Source of the DNA: VRUE01 sp963727465
GTDB taxonomy: Bacteria; Actinomycetota; Thermoleophilia; Solirubrobacterales; 70-9
DNA: 64,000 bases
Direction: 5' to 3'
Assembly (NCBI GenBank): GCA_963727465.1
Contig: CAVSGL010000012.1
Span: 186,001-250,000 of the forward strand
Positions 43,880 to 53,293 of this stretch are shown piece after piece (the stretch's first letter is position 1; every line of letters starts with the position of its first letter). The notes under the pieces were generated by a model. That model had not been told where the DNA came from. It made no database searches and was given only the letters and a program-made list of their open reading frames with translations. The position numbers were made by a program, and so were the translations under genes.

Positions 43880-45154
43880 GTGGCGACGCGGTTCGATCCA
43901 ACTGGGCCGTTGCGCGGGACGCTGCGGCCACCGCCCGACAAGTCGGTCTCCCATCGCGCGGCGCTGATCGCGGCGATGGGAGAGGGAGAGACGACGATCG
44001 AGGGCTACCTCGACGCCGCCGACACGCGCTCGACCCTTGCCGCGGTGGAGGCGCTCGGAGCGCGGGTGACGGCCGGCCCCGAGCTGCGCGTCCAGGGCGT
44101 CGGCCTGCGCGGCGCGGCGCCGGCGGCGATCGACGTCGGCAACGCCGGCACGCTGCTGCGCCTGCTGCCGGGCTGGCTCGCCGGGCAGGAGACCGGCGCC
44201 TGGACGCTCGACGGCGACGACTCGATCCGCCGCCGGCCGGTCGACCGGGTCGCCGTTCCGCTGCGGCTGATGGGAGCGCGGATCGAGGCCCGCGAGGAGC
44301 GGCTGCCGCCGCTGCGGATCGAGGCCGCGCCGCTGCGCGGGATCTCCTACGAGCTGCCGGTCGCCAGCGCCCAGGTCAAGTCCTGCGTGCTGTTCGCCGG
44401 CCTGCTCGCCGAGGGCGAGACGCGGATCGCCGAGCCGCTGCCGACGCGCGACCACAGCGAGCGCATGCTCGCCGCCGCCGGCGCCGAGGTGGAGCGCAGC
44501 GACGGCGTCGTCTCGGTTCATCCCGCCTCCCGCCTGGAGCCGGGTGAGATCGCCGTCCCCGCCGACTTCTCCTCCGCCGCCTTCTTCCTCGTCGCGGCGC
44601 TGCTGGTGCCCGGCAGCGACGTCAGCCTCGTCGGGGTCGGGCTCAACCCGACCCGCACCGGGCTGCTGCGGGTGCTCGAGCGGATGGGCGCCGAGATCGA
44701 GATCGAGCCCGAAGGCGAACGGGGCGGCGAGCCCAGCGGTCGCCTGCGGGCGCGCTCATCCGAACTGCGCGGCACCGAGGTCGGCGGCGAGGAGATCCCG
44801 CTGGCGATCGACGAGCTGCCGCTCGTCGCGCTCGCCGCCTGCTTCGCCGAGGGCGAGACGACGATCCGCGACGCGGCCGAGCTGCGGCGCAAGGAGAGCG
44901 ACCGGATCGCAACCGTCAGCACGGCGCTCACCGCCCTCGGGGGAGAGGTCGAGCCGGCCGAGGACGGCATGCGGATCGCCGGCGGTGGCCTGCGCGGCGG
45001 CGCCGTCGAGTCGCAGGGCGACCACCGGATCGCGATGCTCGGCGCGGTCGCCGGGCTCGCCTCGCGCGACGGCGTCGAGGTGACGGGCATGGACGCCGCC
45101 GCCGTCAGCTATCCCGGCTTCGAGGACGATCTCGCCTCGCTGCGCCGCGGCTGA
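43880..45154 (+). CDS. aroA: EPSP synthase
   Basis: 424 residues. 3-phosphoshikimate 1-carboxyvinyltransferase, step six of the shikimate pathway. Motifs: PPPDKSVSHRAALIAAMGEG, DVGNAGTLLRLLPG, DGDDSIRRRPVDR, SAQVKSCVLFAGLLAEGET, TRDHSERML and RRKESDRIATV. GNAGTLLR has Leu where many enzymes have Thr/Ala in GNAGTAxR; this affects glyphosate binding in some classes, but no prediction is made. GTG 43880 follows a GGGGAG site at the tyrA end. Confidence 0.95.
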   Translation: MATRFDPTGPLRGTLRPPPDKSVSHRAALIAAMGEGETTIEGYLDAADTRSTLAAVEALGARVTAGPELRVQGVGLRGAAPAAIDVGNAGTLLRLLPGWLAGQETGAWTLDGDDSIRRRPVDRVAVPLRLMGARIEAREERLPPLRIEAAPLRGISYELPVASAQVKSCVLFAGLLAEGETRIAEPLPTRDHSERMLAAAGAEVERSDGVVSVHPASRLEPGEIAVPADFSSAAFFLVAALLVPGSDVSLVGVGLNPTRTGLLRVLERMGAEIEIEPEGERGGEPSGRLRARSSELRGTEVGGEEIPLAIDELPLVALAACFAEGETTIRDAAELRRKESDRIATVSTALTALGGEVEPAEDGMRIAGGGLRGGAVESQGDHRIAMLGAVAGLASRDGVEVTGMDAAAVSYPGFEDDLASLRRG

Positions 45155-45160
45155 GCGAAA

Positions 45161-45166
45161 TACTCT
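45161..45166 (+). promoter_or_regulatory. -10 box of leaderless cmk
   Basis: TACTCT, six bases before the ATG at 45173. Confidence 0.5.
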
Positions 45167-45172
45167 CGCCTC

Positions 45173-45811
45173 ATGGTGATCGCGATCGATGGTCCCGCCG
45201 GGGCCGGCAAGTCAACCGTCGCCCGCGCGGTCGCCGCGGCGCTCGGCTTCACCTACCTCGACTCGGGGGCGATGTACCGCTGCGTGGCGCTGGCCGGCGT
45301 CGAGCGCGACGCCGACCTCGACGACGGCGAGGCGATGGGCGCGCTGGCGCGCTCGCTGCGGATCGAGCTCGACGGCGAGGCGGTCGGCCTCGACGGGGCG
45401 GACGTGAGCGCGGCGATCCGCGCGCCGCGGGTGACCGCGGCGGCCTCGCGCGTCTCCGTCCACCCGGCGGTGCGCGAGGCGATGGTCGCGCAGCAGCGCC
45501 GCCTGATCGGGGCCGGCCGCTACGTCGCCGAGGGCCGCGACATCGGCACCGTGGTAAGCCCCGGGGCGCCGCTGAAGGTCTTCCTCACCGCCTCGTCCGA
45601 GGAGCGTGCCCGGCGTCGGGCCGCGCAGACCGGCGAGGACGAGGCGGCCGTGCTGACGGCCCAGCGCGAGCGCGACGAGCGCGACGAGACGCGCGAGCAC
45701 AGCGCCCTGCGGGCGGCAGAGGACGCGGTCGAGCTCGACACCACGGGCACGGCACTGGACGATGTCGTGGATCGCGTCGTCGACTTGGCGCGCCAAAGGG
45801 GCCTCGCGTGA
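45173..45811 (+). CDS. cmk: Cytidylate kinase
   Basis: 212 residues. Phosphorylates CMP and dCMP. P-loop DGPAGAGKSTVARAV, then FTYLDSGAMYRC, the CMP-binding insert (AAIRAPRVTAAASRVSVHPAVR), GRYVAEGRDIGTVVSPGA and the lid with LTASSEERARRRAAQ. A leaderless start follows aroA by 18 bases. A short GC palindrome (TCGCGTGACGCGA) covers its stop codon. Confidence 0.96.
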   Translation: MVIAIDGPAGAGKSTVARAVAAALGFTYLDSGAMYRCVALAGVERDADLDDGEAMGALARSLRIELDGEAVGLDGADVSAAIRAPRVTAAASRVSVHPAVREAMVAQQRRLIGAGRYVAEGRDIGTVVSPGAPLKVFLTASSEERARRRAAQTGEDEAAVLTAQRERDERDETREHSALRAAEDAVELDTTGTALDDVVDRVVDLARQRGLA

Positions 45812-45866
45812 CGCGAGTGGTCACTTTGCCACCGAAAACGTGGGTCAACCGTTCAGCGGGGCCGCG

Positions 45867-47183
45867 ATGAGCCGGCCGACCGTCGCCGTCGTCGGCTTTC
45901 CCAACGTCGGCAAGAGCACCCTGGTCAACCGGCTCGCCGGCGGGCGCGAGGCGGTCACCCATGCCGAGCCGGGCGTCACCCGCGACCGCAAGCGGGTGCC
46001 CTGCGAGTGGAACGGCGTCGCCTTCGAGCTGCTCGACACCGGTGGGATCGACCTCGCCGACGAGACCGAATTGGCCGCCGACGTGCAGCGCCAGGCCCGG
46101 ATCGGGATCGCCGAGGCCGACGTCGTGCTGCTCGTCGTCGACGGGCGGGCCGGCCTGCGCGCCGGCGACGCCGAGCTGGCGAAGACGCTGCGCGGCGCCG
46201 ACGTGCCGGTGCTCGTCGCCGTCAACAAGGCCGACCGGCCGGGGACGAGCACCTCACCGCTGAATTCCACAAGCTCGGCCTCGGCGAGCCGCTCCCGGTC
46301 TCGGCCACGCACGGGCTCGGCAGCGGCGACCTGCTCGACCGCGTGGTCGAGCTGCTCGGCAAGCGGCCGGCGAGCGGCAGTTGAGGGGGAGCCGGTCCAC
46401 GTCGCGATCGTCGGCCGGCCGAACGCCGGCAAGTCGTCGCTGGTCAACGCCCTGCTCGGCAGCGAGCGGGTGATCGTCTCCGAACGGGCCGGGACGACCC
46501 GCGACACCATCGACACCGAGCTGGAGGTCGAGGGCCGGCCGCTGCTGCTGGTCGACACCGCCGGGCTGCGGCGGCGCTCGAAGGTCGCCGGCACCGTCGA
46601 CTACTACGCCCAGCTGCGTTCCGAGCTCGCGGTCGAGCGCGCCGACGTGGCGATCGTCGTCTGCGACGCGACCGACGGCGTGACGGCGGAGGATCTGCGC
46701 ATCGCCGAGCTGGCGATGCGGGCCGGCTGCGCGACCCTGCTGGCGCTGAACAAGTGGGACATCGGCGCCACCGACGTCGACGACGCCCGCGCCCGGGTCG
46801 AGCGCAAGCTGCGCCTGCGCCCCGAGGTCGTCACCTGCTCGGCCCTGCGGGGACGCAACGTCGCCAAGCTGCTGCCCAAGGCGCTCGAGCTCGCCGATCG
46901 CGCGGCGACCCGGCTCCCGACGCCGGAGCTGAACCGCTTCGTCGCCGACGTCGTCGCGACGACGCCGCCGCCCTCGCGCCGCGGGCGCCGCCTGCGCCTC
47001 TACTACGCGGCGCAGATCGGCGTGCGGCCGCCGCGCTTCGCGATCCAGGTCAACGACCGCCGCCTGATCGTCCGCGACTGGGCCTATCACCTGGAGAACC
47101 GCATGCGGGAGGCCTACGGCCTGGAGGGCATCCCGCTCGTCATCGACTTCGTCCCGCACTCGGGACGCCGGGGACGCGCCTGA
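45867..47183 (+). CDS. der: Ribosome-assembly GTPase Der, with a frame-shifted segment
   Basis: 438 residues, two GTPase domains and a KH-like end. Domain 1: GFPNVGKSTLVNRL, EPGVTRDRKR, DTGGID, NKAD. Domain 2: GRPNAGKSSLVNALLG, GTTRDTID, DTAGLRR, NKWD. Residues about 126-172 are wrong for Der (a Ser/Arg/Thr-rich run). The expected sequence AEFHKLGLGEPLPVSATHGLG and DLLDRVVELLG is intact in the next frame between about 46241 and 46384. So two compensating one-base shifts bracket this segment and remove the G5 motif (SAT) of domain 1. Either two indel errors in the sequence or a real, recent double mutation. ATG 45867. Confidence 0.85.
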   Translation: MSRPTVAVVGFPNVGKSTLVNRLAGGREAVTHAEPGVTRDRKRVPCEWNGVAFELLDTGGIDLADETELAADVQRQARIGIAEADVVLLVVDGRAGLRAGDAELAKTLRGADVPVLVAVNKADRPGTSTSPLNSTSSASASRSRSRPRTGSAAATCSTAWSSCSASGRRAAVEGEPVHVAIVGRPNAGKSSLVNALLGSERVIVSERAGTTRDTIDTELEVEGRPLLLVDTAGLRRRSKVAGTVDYYAQLRSELAVERADVAIVVCDATDGVTAEDLRIAELAMRAGCATLLALNKWDIGATDVDDARARVERKLRLRPEVVTCSALRGRNVAKLLPKALELADRAATRLPTPELNRFVADVVATTPPPSRRGRRLRLYYAAQIGVRPPRFAIQVNDRRLIVRDWAYHLENRMREAYGLEGIPLVIDFVPHSGRRGRA

Positions 47184-47194
47184 GCGGTCCCCGA

Positions 47195-47200
47195 TACATT
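47195..47200 (+). promoter_or_regulatory. -10 box of leaderless metK
   Basis: TACATT, six bases before the ATG at 47207. No space for a SAM riboswitch. Confidence 0.55.
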
Positions 47201-47206
47201 CCCAGC

Positions 47207-48457
<1,251 letters not shown>

Positions 48458-48459
48458 GC

Positions 48460-48592
48460 GGGTGCGCGTGTGGCGCGGCGCATCGAGCGACCAAAGGGAG
48501 CGGTGCGAGCGCGTAGCGCGAGTTCCTCGGTCGCTCGCGTGCAGAGCACGCCACGCTCCCTGCGTCCTTGACCTGCTTGGCCACACGCACCC
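48460..48592. repeat. Structured inverted-repeat region after metK
   Basis: Outer arms 48460-48474 and 48580-48592 pair except for a two-base bulge. Inside, GAGCGACC (48485-48492) with GGTCGCTC (48529-48536) and GGGAGCG (48496-48502) with CGCTCCC (48554-48560) interleave, so both could form only as a pseudoknot. Lies between convergent genes. Confidence 0.6.
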
Positions 48593-48596
48593 CTGG

Positions 48597-49067
48597 CTAG
48601 GGACTGTGATGTAGGGATTTCGTCGCCTGATCGACCCGGTGGACCACGTCCGCCGGGTCGGCGACGCCGGTGAAGACGAAGTTGTAGTCGTCGGTCGCGG
48701 CGGTGTCGAAGTCGACGTCGCCGATCTGCATCAGGCGCTGGTAGATCGACTGGCGGTAGTTGACGTTCTGCACGCGCTCCAGGCGCGTCTCCTGCACCTC
48801 GCGGGAGACGATGCCGCGCTTGATGTTGAGCCGGCGGTCGGTGATCGTGTAGGTGGTGGCGACGCGCTTGACGAACCCGGTCAGGACGGTCAGCGCGAGC
48901 ACGACGAGGACGACGAGGAAGACGGCGCCGCTGCCCGAGACGAGCTTCGCGATCGCGCCGAGGATCGCCGCCAGCAGCACGCCTTTGAGGTAGAAGCCGA
49001 GGATCGCCCGCCAGGATGGATGACCCTGGAAGATCACCTGCTCGCCGGGGCTGAGGTTGAGGCCCAT
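48597..49067 (-). CDS. PH-domain (bPH2) membrane protein
   Basis: 156 residues. Short N-terminus with LSPGEQVIFQGHPSWR, two close membrane helices (about residues 25-65), then a bacterial PH domain of the YdbS/DUF304 type: TTYTITDRRLNIKRGIVSRE, then LERVQNVNYRQSIYQRLMQIGDVDFDTA (quoted in part). These proteins are of uncertain function in the envelope. TATCCT on this strand, eight bases before the ATG, gives a leaderless start, divergent from that of priA. Confidence 0.85.
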   Translation of the reverse strand: MGLNLSPGEQVIFQGHPSWRAILGFYLKGVLLAAILGAIAKLVSGSGAVFLVVLVVLALTVLTGFVKRVATTYTITDRRLNIKRGIVSREVQETRLERVQNVNYRQSIYQRLMQIGDVDFDTAATDDYNFVFTGVADPADVVHRVDQATKSLHHSP

Positions 49068-49104
49068 CGACGGGCAGGATATCCCGGCCGTCCGCCAGTC
49101 TCCA

Positions 49105-49110
49105 TACCTT
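49105..49110 (+). promoter_or_regulatory. -10 box of leaderless priA
   Basis: TACCTT, seven bases before the ATG at 49118; back to back with the promoter of the PH-domain gene. Confidence 0.5.
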
Positions 49111-49117
49111 CATTCAG

Positions 49118-51308
49118 ATGGCCATCGCCAAGGTCGAGCCGCTCACCACCGCCCGCGCGCTGCGGGGGCCGTTCGACTACCGCCTGCCGGCGGAGATGGC
49201 CGATCTCGCGGTCGGCAGCGTCGTCCGGGTGCCGTTCGGCCGGCGCCGCACGCTGGGCGTCGTCGTCGGGCTGGCCGAGCGCTCCGAGCTGCCGCCCGAG
49301 CGCCTCGCCGAGCCGCTGGAGGCGCTCGAGGCGGGCGTCCCGGCCGAGCTCGTGCGGCTCGGCCTCTGGATTGCCGCCGAGTACTGCTCGACGCCCTCGC
49401 GGGGGCTCCAGCTCGTGCTGCCGCCGGGGACCGGCGCCGGCGGGCAGCGGGTGCGCTCGCGCACCGAGTTGCGGGCGGCGATCACGGCCCGCGGCGGCGA
49501 GGCGCTCGCCGGCGGGGGGCGCCTGGGCGCGAAGCAGCGCGCCGTGCTCGAGGCGCTCGGCGCGGGCGAGATGTCGGCGGGCGAGCTGGCGGCGGCGGTC
49601 GGCGCCGACAGCCAGGTCCTGCGGCGGCTGGAGCAGCGCGAGCTGATCGTCACCCGGCGCTCGACGGTGCAGCGCCGGCCCGGCGAAGCGGGGGTGGGGG
49701 CGGGCGGCGAGACGCCACGGCTGCTCGACGAGCAGCACACCGCGGTCGCCGGGATCGTCGCCGCGCTCGACGGCGAGGCCGCGGCGCCGCAGCGCCTGCT
49801 GCTGCACGGCGTCACCGGCTCGGGCAAGACCGAGGTCTACCTCGCCGCCGTCGAGGCGGCGCTGGAGCGGGGCCGGGGGGCGATCGTCCTCGTCCCGGAG
49901 ATCGGCCTGACGCCGCAGACGGTGGCGCGCTTCCGTGCCCGCCTCGGCGACCGCTTCGCGATCCTGCACTCGGCCCTCTCGCCGGGCGAGCGCTACGACG
50001 AGTGGCGGCGCCTGCGCAGCGGCGAGGCGAGCGTCTGCGTCGGCCCGCGCTCGGCCGTCTTCGCCCCCGTGCGCGACCTCGGCCTGATCGTGATCGACGA
50101 GGAGCACGACTCCTCCTACAAGCAGGAGGGAGACCCCTGCTACGACGCGCGCACCGTCGCCCGGCGCCGCGCGGAGGAATCCGGGGCGGTGCTGGTCGCC
50201 GGCACGGCGACGCCGCGGCCGGAGTCGTGGCTGGAGCTGCCGCGCCTGGAGCTGCCGCGGCGAGTCGACGGGCGCGGGAATGCCGCCGGTCGAGCTGCTC
50301 GACATGCGCGAGGCCGACCCGCGCTCGGGGCCGCTGCACCCGGCGACCTGGGCGGCGCTGGCGGCTGTGCGCGAGGCCGGCTCGAAGGCGATCGTGATGG
50401 TCAACCGGCGCGGCTTCGCGCCCTGGCTCACCTGCCGTTCGTGCGGCCGGCACTGGGACTGTCCCAACTGCGACGTCTCGCTGATCGTCCACCGGCGCGC
50501 CGGCCGGCTCGTCTGCCACCACTGCGCCCACTCCGAGCCCCTGCCGCGCGCCTGCGCCGAGTGCGGCTCGACGACGCTCTCGCAGGCCGGCGCCGGCACC
50601 GAGCAGGTCGAGGCGCTGCTGGCCGAGCGCCTGGCGCCGCTGCCGGTCCTCCGCCTCGACTCCGACACGGCGAGCGCCCGCGGCGCCCACGCGCGCATCC
50701 TCGCCGCCTTCGGCGAGGCCGAGAGCGCCGTTCTCGTCGGCACGCAGATGGTCGCCAAGGGCCACGACTTCCCCGAGGTCACGCTGAGCGCGATCCTCGA
50801 CGCCGACGCGACCCTGCGCTTCCCCGACTTCCGCGCCGGCGAGCGCACCTTCGCGATGGTCGCCCAGCTCGCCGGGCGCAGCGGCCGCGGCGCGGCCGGG
50901 GGAGAGGTGATCGTGCAGACCCTGGCGCCGCAGGCGCCGAGCATCGCCCACGCCGCCCGGCACGATTCGGCCGGGTTCCTCGCCGAGGAGATCGAGCGCC
51001 GCCGCGCGCTCCGCTACCCGCCGTTCTCCCACCTGGTTCGCGTCGTGCTCAAGGCCGAGTCGGAGCCGCGCGTCGACCGGGTCGCCGCGAAGCTCGCCGA
51101 GTCGCTTGCCGAATCTCTCCCCGAGGACACCGAGCTGCTCGGGCCGGCGCCGATGTTCCGCGTCCGCAACCGCTACCGCCGCCGCATCCTGACCAAGGCC
51201 GGGGACCGCGAGCGAACCGTCGCCGCGATTCGCGCCACGGTCGACCGCCTGGCCGCCGACCGCACCCTCAAGGACGTCGCGATCGGCGTCGACGTCGACC
51301 CTCAGTAG
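49118..51308 (+). pseudogene. priA: Primosomal helicase PriA, split by a frameshift
   Basis: PriA restarts stalled replication forks. The first part (49118 to about 50278) holds the N-terminal DNA-binding domain, Walker A in HGVTGSGKTEVYL, VPEIGLTPQ, VGPRSAVFAP and DEEHDSSYKQ. The second part, in another frame from about 50280 to 51308, holds the zinc region (CRSCGRHWDCPNCD, CHHCAHSEPLP, CAECGS) and the C-terminal helicase motifs (VLVGTQMVAKGHDFPEVT, QLAGRSGRG). The join lies near 50272-50281. Removing one G from CGCGGGAATG there would restore one frame of about 730 residues. No other decay is seen, so a sequencing or assembly error is as likely as a mutation. PriA in many actinobacteria is altered, but the motifs here are intact. 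Confidence 0.85.
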
Positions 51309-51389
51309 GCCGAGGAACGAGCAGTTGTCGCCCGAGGTCGCTTTTTCGATCTCTGGGGGGAGAGTTCTGGGCTCCAGGGGCTTATACGA

Positions 51390-51518
51390 ATGTGGAACCC
51401 GTTCTCTGGCTTGCGCTGGTCCTTGCCGATCTCTCCGATTGATGGTTGGCGCGAGGGTATGTTCGTTGGCGGGCTGTTGGTGCTTCTCGTGGGGATCTTC
51501 GGTGGATTGGAGATGTAA
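51390..51518 (+). CDS. Tiny single-helix membrane protein
   Basis: 42 residues: a soluble start (MWNPFSGLRWSLPISPIDGW) then one membrane helix (about residues 24-40, FVGGLLVLLVGIFGG). It stops two bases before the ATG of the next small membrane protein. TATAC just before the ATG may be its -10. Too short for most gene finders. Function unknown. Confidence 0.4.
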   Translation: MWNPFSGLRWSLPISPIDGWREGMFVGGLLVLLVGIFGGLEM

Positions 51519-51519
51519 C

Positions 51520-51711
51520 ATGCCCGGCATGTGGCGGAGAAGGTTTTTGACTGCAATATTCGTTGTGGTTTTTGCGGCAATTGGCGCCGCGATCGGGGTG
51601 CAGGGATATGCCGTCTTCCTGCTGGTGGCCGTCGTCGTACCGCTGGCATTGATCTTGGGCTCGGTTTCCGAGCAATGGCTCCAGACGCGCCAGCACAGGC
51701 CGTTGCGCTAG
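51520..51711 (+). CDS. Small two-helix membrane protein, unknown
   Basis: 63 residues from the ATG at 51520, with GGAG about eight bases upstream. Basic start (MPGMWRRRF), then two adjoining helices (about residues 9-26 and 30-47) and a polar tail. The region is lower in GC than priA and def. Together with the 42-residue protein it resembles the tiny membrane pair at 12597-13030. The frame is also open upstream, so an earlier start is possible. Confidence 0.45.
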   Translation: MPGMWRRRFLTAIFVVVFAAIGAAIGVQGYAVFLLVAVVVPLALILGSVSEQWLQTRQHRPLR

Positions 51712-51739
51712 CTGGCGACTCGCCGGTAATTGCCGGCCA

Positions 51740-51745
51740 TACAAT
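51740..51745 (+). promoter_or_regulatory. -10 box of leaderless def
   Basis: TACAAT, seven bases before the GTG at 51753; the best -10 match of the series. Confidence 0.6.
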
Positions 51746-51752
51746 CGAGCGA

Positions 51753-52391
51753 GTGAGCGAGCAAGGGGCCGTCAAGGACGAGACCGAGCGCGAGCGGCTG
51801 GAAGCCGAGCTGATCGAGCGGCGCGAAGCGGCGCTCGCGCGCGTGGTCAAGTTCGGCGATCCGGTGCTGAAGAGCAGGGCCTCGGCGGTCGCCGAGTTCG
51901 GGCCGGCGCTGCGCGAGGAGGCCGCGCGGATGATCGCGATCATGCGCGACGGCATGGGCGTCGGCCTGGCCGCCACGCAGCTCGGGGTGCTGCGCCGGGT
52001 GCTGGTTTTCCAGGCCGGGCCCGACAGCGAGCCGAGCAGCCTCGTCAACCCCGAGATCGAGTGGCTCTCCGACGAGATCGCGATCGCCGAGGAGGGCTGC
52101 CTCAGCCTGCCGCGTGTGGCGATGGACGTCGAGCGCCCGCTGCACGCGCGCATCGCGGGGCTCGACGTCGAGGGGGAGCCGGTGCGGATCGAGGCCTCGG
52201 GCCTCGAGGCGCGCGTGCTCCAGCACGAGATCGACCACCTCGACGGCGTCCTGATCCTCGACCGGGCGCCGCGCGACCAGCGCAAGGCGGCGCTGCGGGC
52301 GCTGCGCTCGGGCGAGAGCTACGCCCCCGCGCCGGCCGAGCACGAGGCCGGCGAGGGCGAGCACCACCGCGAGCCCCACACCGACGCGTGA
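51753..52391 (+). CDS. def: Peptide deformylase
   Basis: 212 residues. Removes the formyl group from new proteins. The three metal-site motifs are present: GVGLAATQLG, EEGCLSLP and HEIDHLDG. An N-terminal extension of about 25 charged residues and an acidic/His-rich tail flank the core. The GTG start is fixed by the -10 box. The stop overlaps fmt (GTGA), joining the two enzymes of the formyl cycle. Confidence 0.95.
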   Translation: MSEQGAVKDETERERLEAELIERREAALARVVKFGDPVLKSRASAVAEFGPALREEAARMIAIMRDGMGVGLAATQLGVLRRVLVFQAGPDSEPSSLVNPEIEWLSDEIAIAEEGCLSLPRVAMDVERPLHARIAGLDVEGEPVRIEASGLEARVLQHEIDHLDGVLILDRAPRDQRKAALRALRSGESYAPAPAEHEAGEGEHHREPHTDA

Positions 52392-53293
52392 GGACCGTCT
52401 ATCTGGGCACCTCGGAGTTCGCCGGGGCCGTGCTGGGACGGCTCGCCGAGTCGCCCCATCGGCCGGTGCTGGTCGTCACGCCGCCCGACCGGCCCAGGGG
52501 GCGCGGGCGCCACAGCGGCCCGCCGCCGGCCGCGACGACGGCGACCGAGCTCGGGCTGGAGCTGCTCCAGGCCGGGGACGTCAACGACGAAGCCGTGCTC
52601 GAGCGGATCCGCGCCGCCGCCCCCGAGGCCGTCGCCGTCTGCGCCTTCGGCCAGCTGATCCGCGAGCCGCTGCTCTCCGAGTGGCCGCTGCTCAACGTGC
52701 ACCCGTCGCTGCTGCCGCGCTGGCGCGGCGCGGCCCCGATCGAGCGCGCGATCATGGCCGGCGACACGCGCACCGGGGTCAGCGTGATGCGGGTGACCGC
52801 CGGCCTCGACTCCGGCCCGGTCGCCCTGCGCGAGGAGCTGCCGCTGGGACCGGAGGACGATTTCGAGCGCCTCGCCGGGAAGCTGGCGGCGCTTGGCGGC
52901 GAGCTGCTGGTCGAGGCGCTCGGCCTGCTCGAGCGCGGCGAGCTCGCCTTCGAGCAGCAGGATGACGGGGAAGCCACCTACGCGGAGAAGATCGAACCGC
53001 CCGAGCGCCGTCTCGACCCGGGCCGGCCGGCCAGCGAGCTGGCGCGCACGGTGCGCGCCCTGACCCCACACGTGGGCGCCTACCTGGAGTTGAACGAGGA
53101 CAGCCGGCTCGGCGTGAAGCGAGCGCGCGCGGTGGACGTGAACGTCAAGCAGGGCGAGATGAAGGCCGAATGGGGGGCGCTGCTGCTGGGCTGCTGCCGC
53201 GGCGCCCTGCGGCTGGAGGTCGTGCAGCCGCCGGGCGGCAGGCCGATGGCCGCCGACGCCTACCTGCGCGGCCACCCGGTGCCGGTGCTTTGA
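52388..53293 (+). CDS. fmt: Methionyl-tRNA formyltransferase
   Basis: 301 residues. Formylates initiator Met-tRNA. Catalytic block LLNVHPSLLPRWRGAAPIERAI, folate-site residues, GVSVMRVTAGLDSGPV, and an OB-like C-terminal domain for the tRNA acceptor stem. GTG start coupled to def, TTGA overlap with rsmB. If many transcripts are leaderless, as seems here, fMet-tRNA binding is especially important for start selection (general knowledge). Confidence 0.96.
   Translation: MRTVYLGTSEFAGAVLGRLAESPHRPVLVVTPPDRPRGRGRHSGPPPAATTATELGLELLQAGDVNDEAVLERIRAAAPEAVAVCAFGQLIREPLLSEWPLLNVHPSLLPRWRGAAPIERAIMAGDTRTGVSVMRVTAGLDSGPVALREELPLGPEDDFERLAGKLAALGGELLVEALGLLERGELAFEQQDDGEATYAEKIEPPERRLDPGRPASELARTVRALTPHVGAYLELNEDSRLGVKRARAVDVNVKQGEMKAEWGALLLGCCRGALRLEVVQPPGGRPMAADAYLRGHPVPVL

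Noticed and set aside
47184..47206. SAM riboswitch before metK
   Set aside because: The gap after der is 23 bases and holds only the -10 box.
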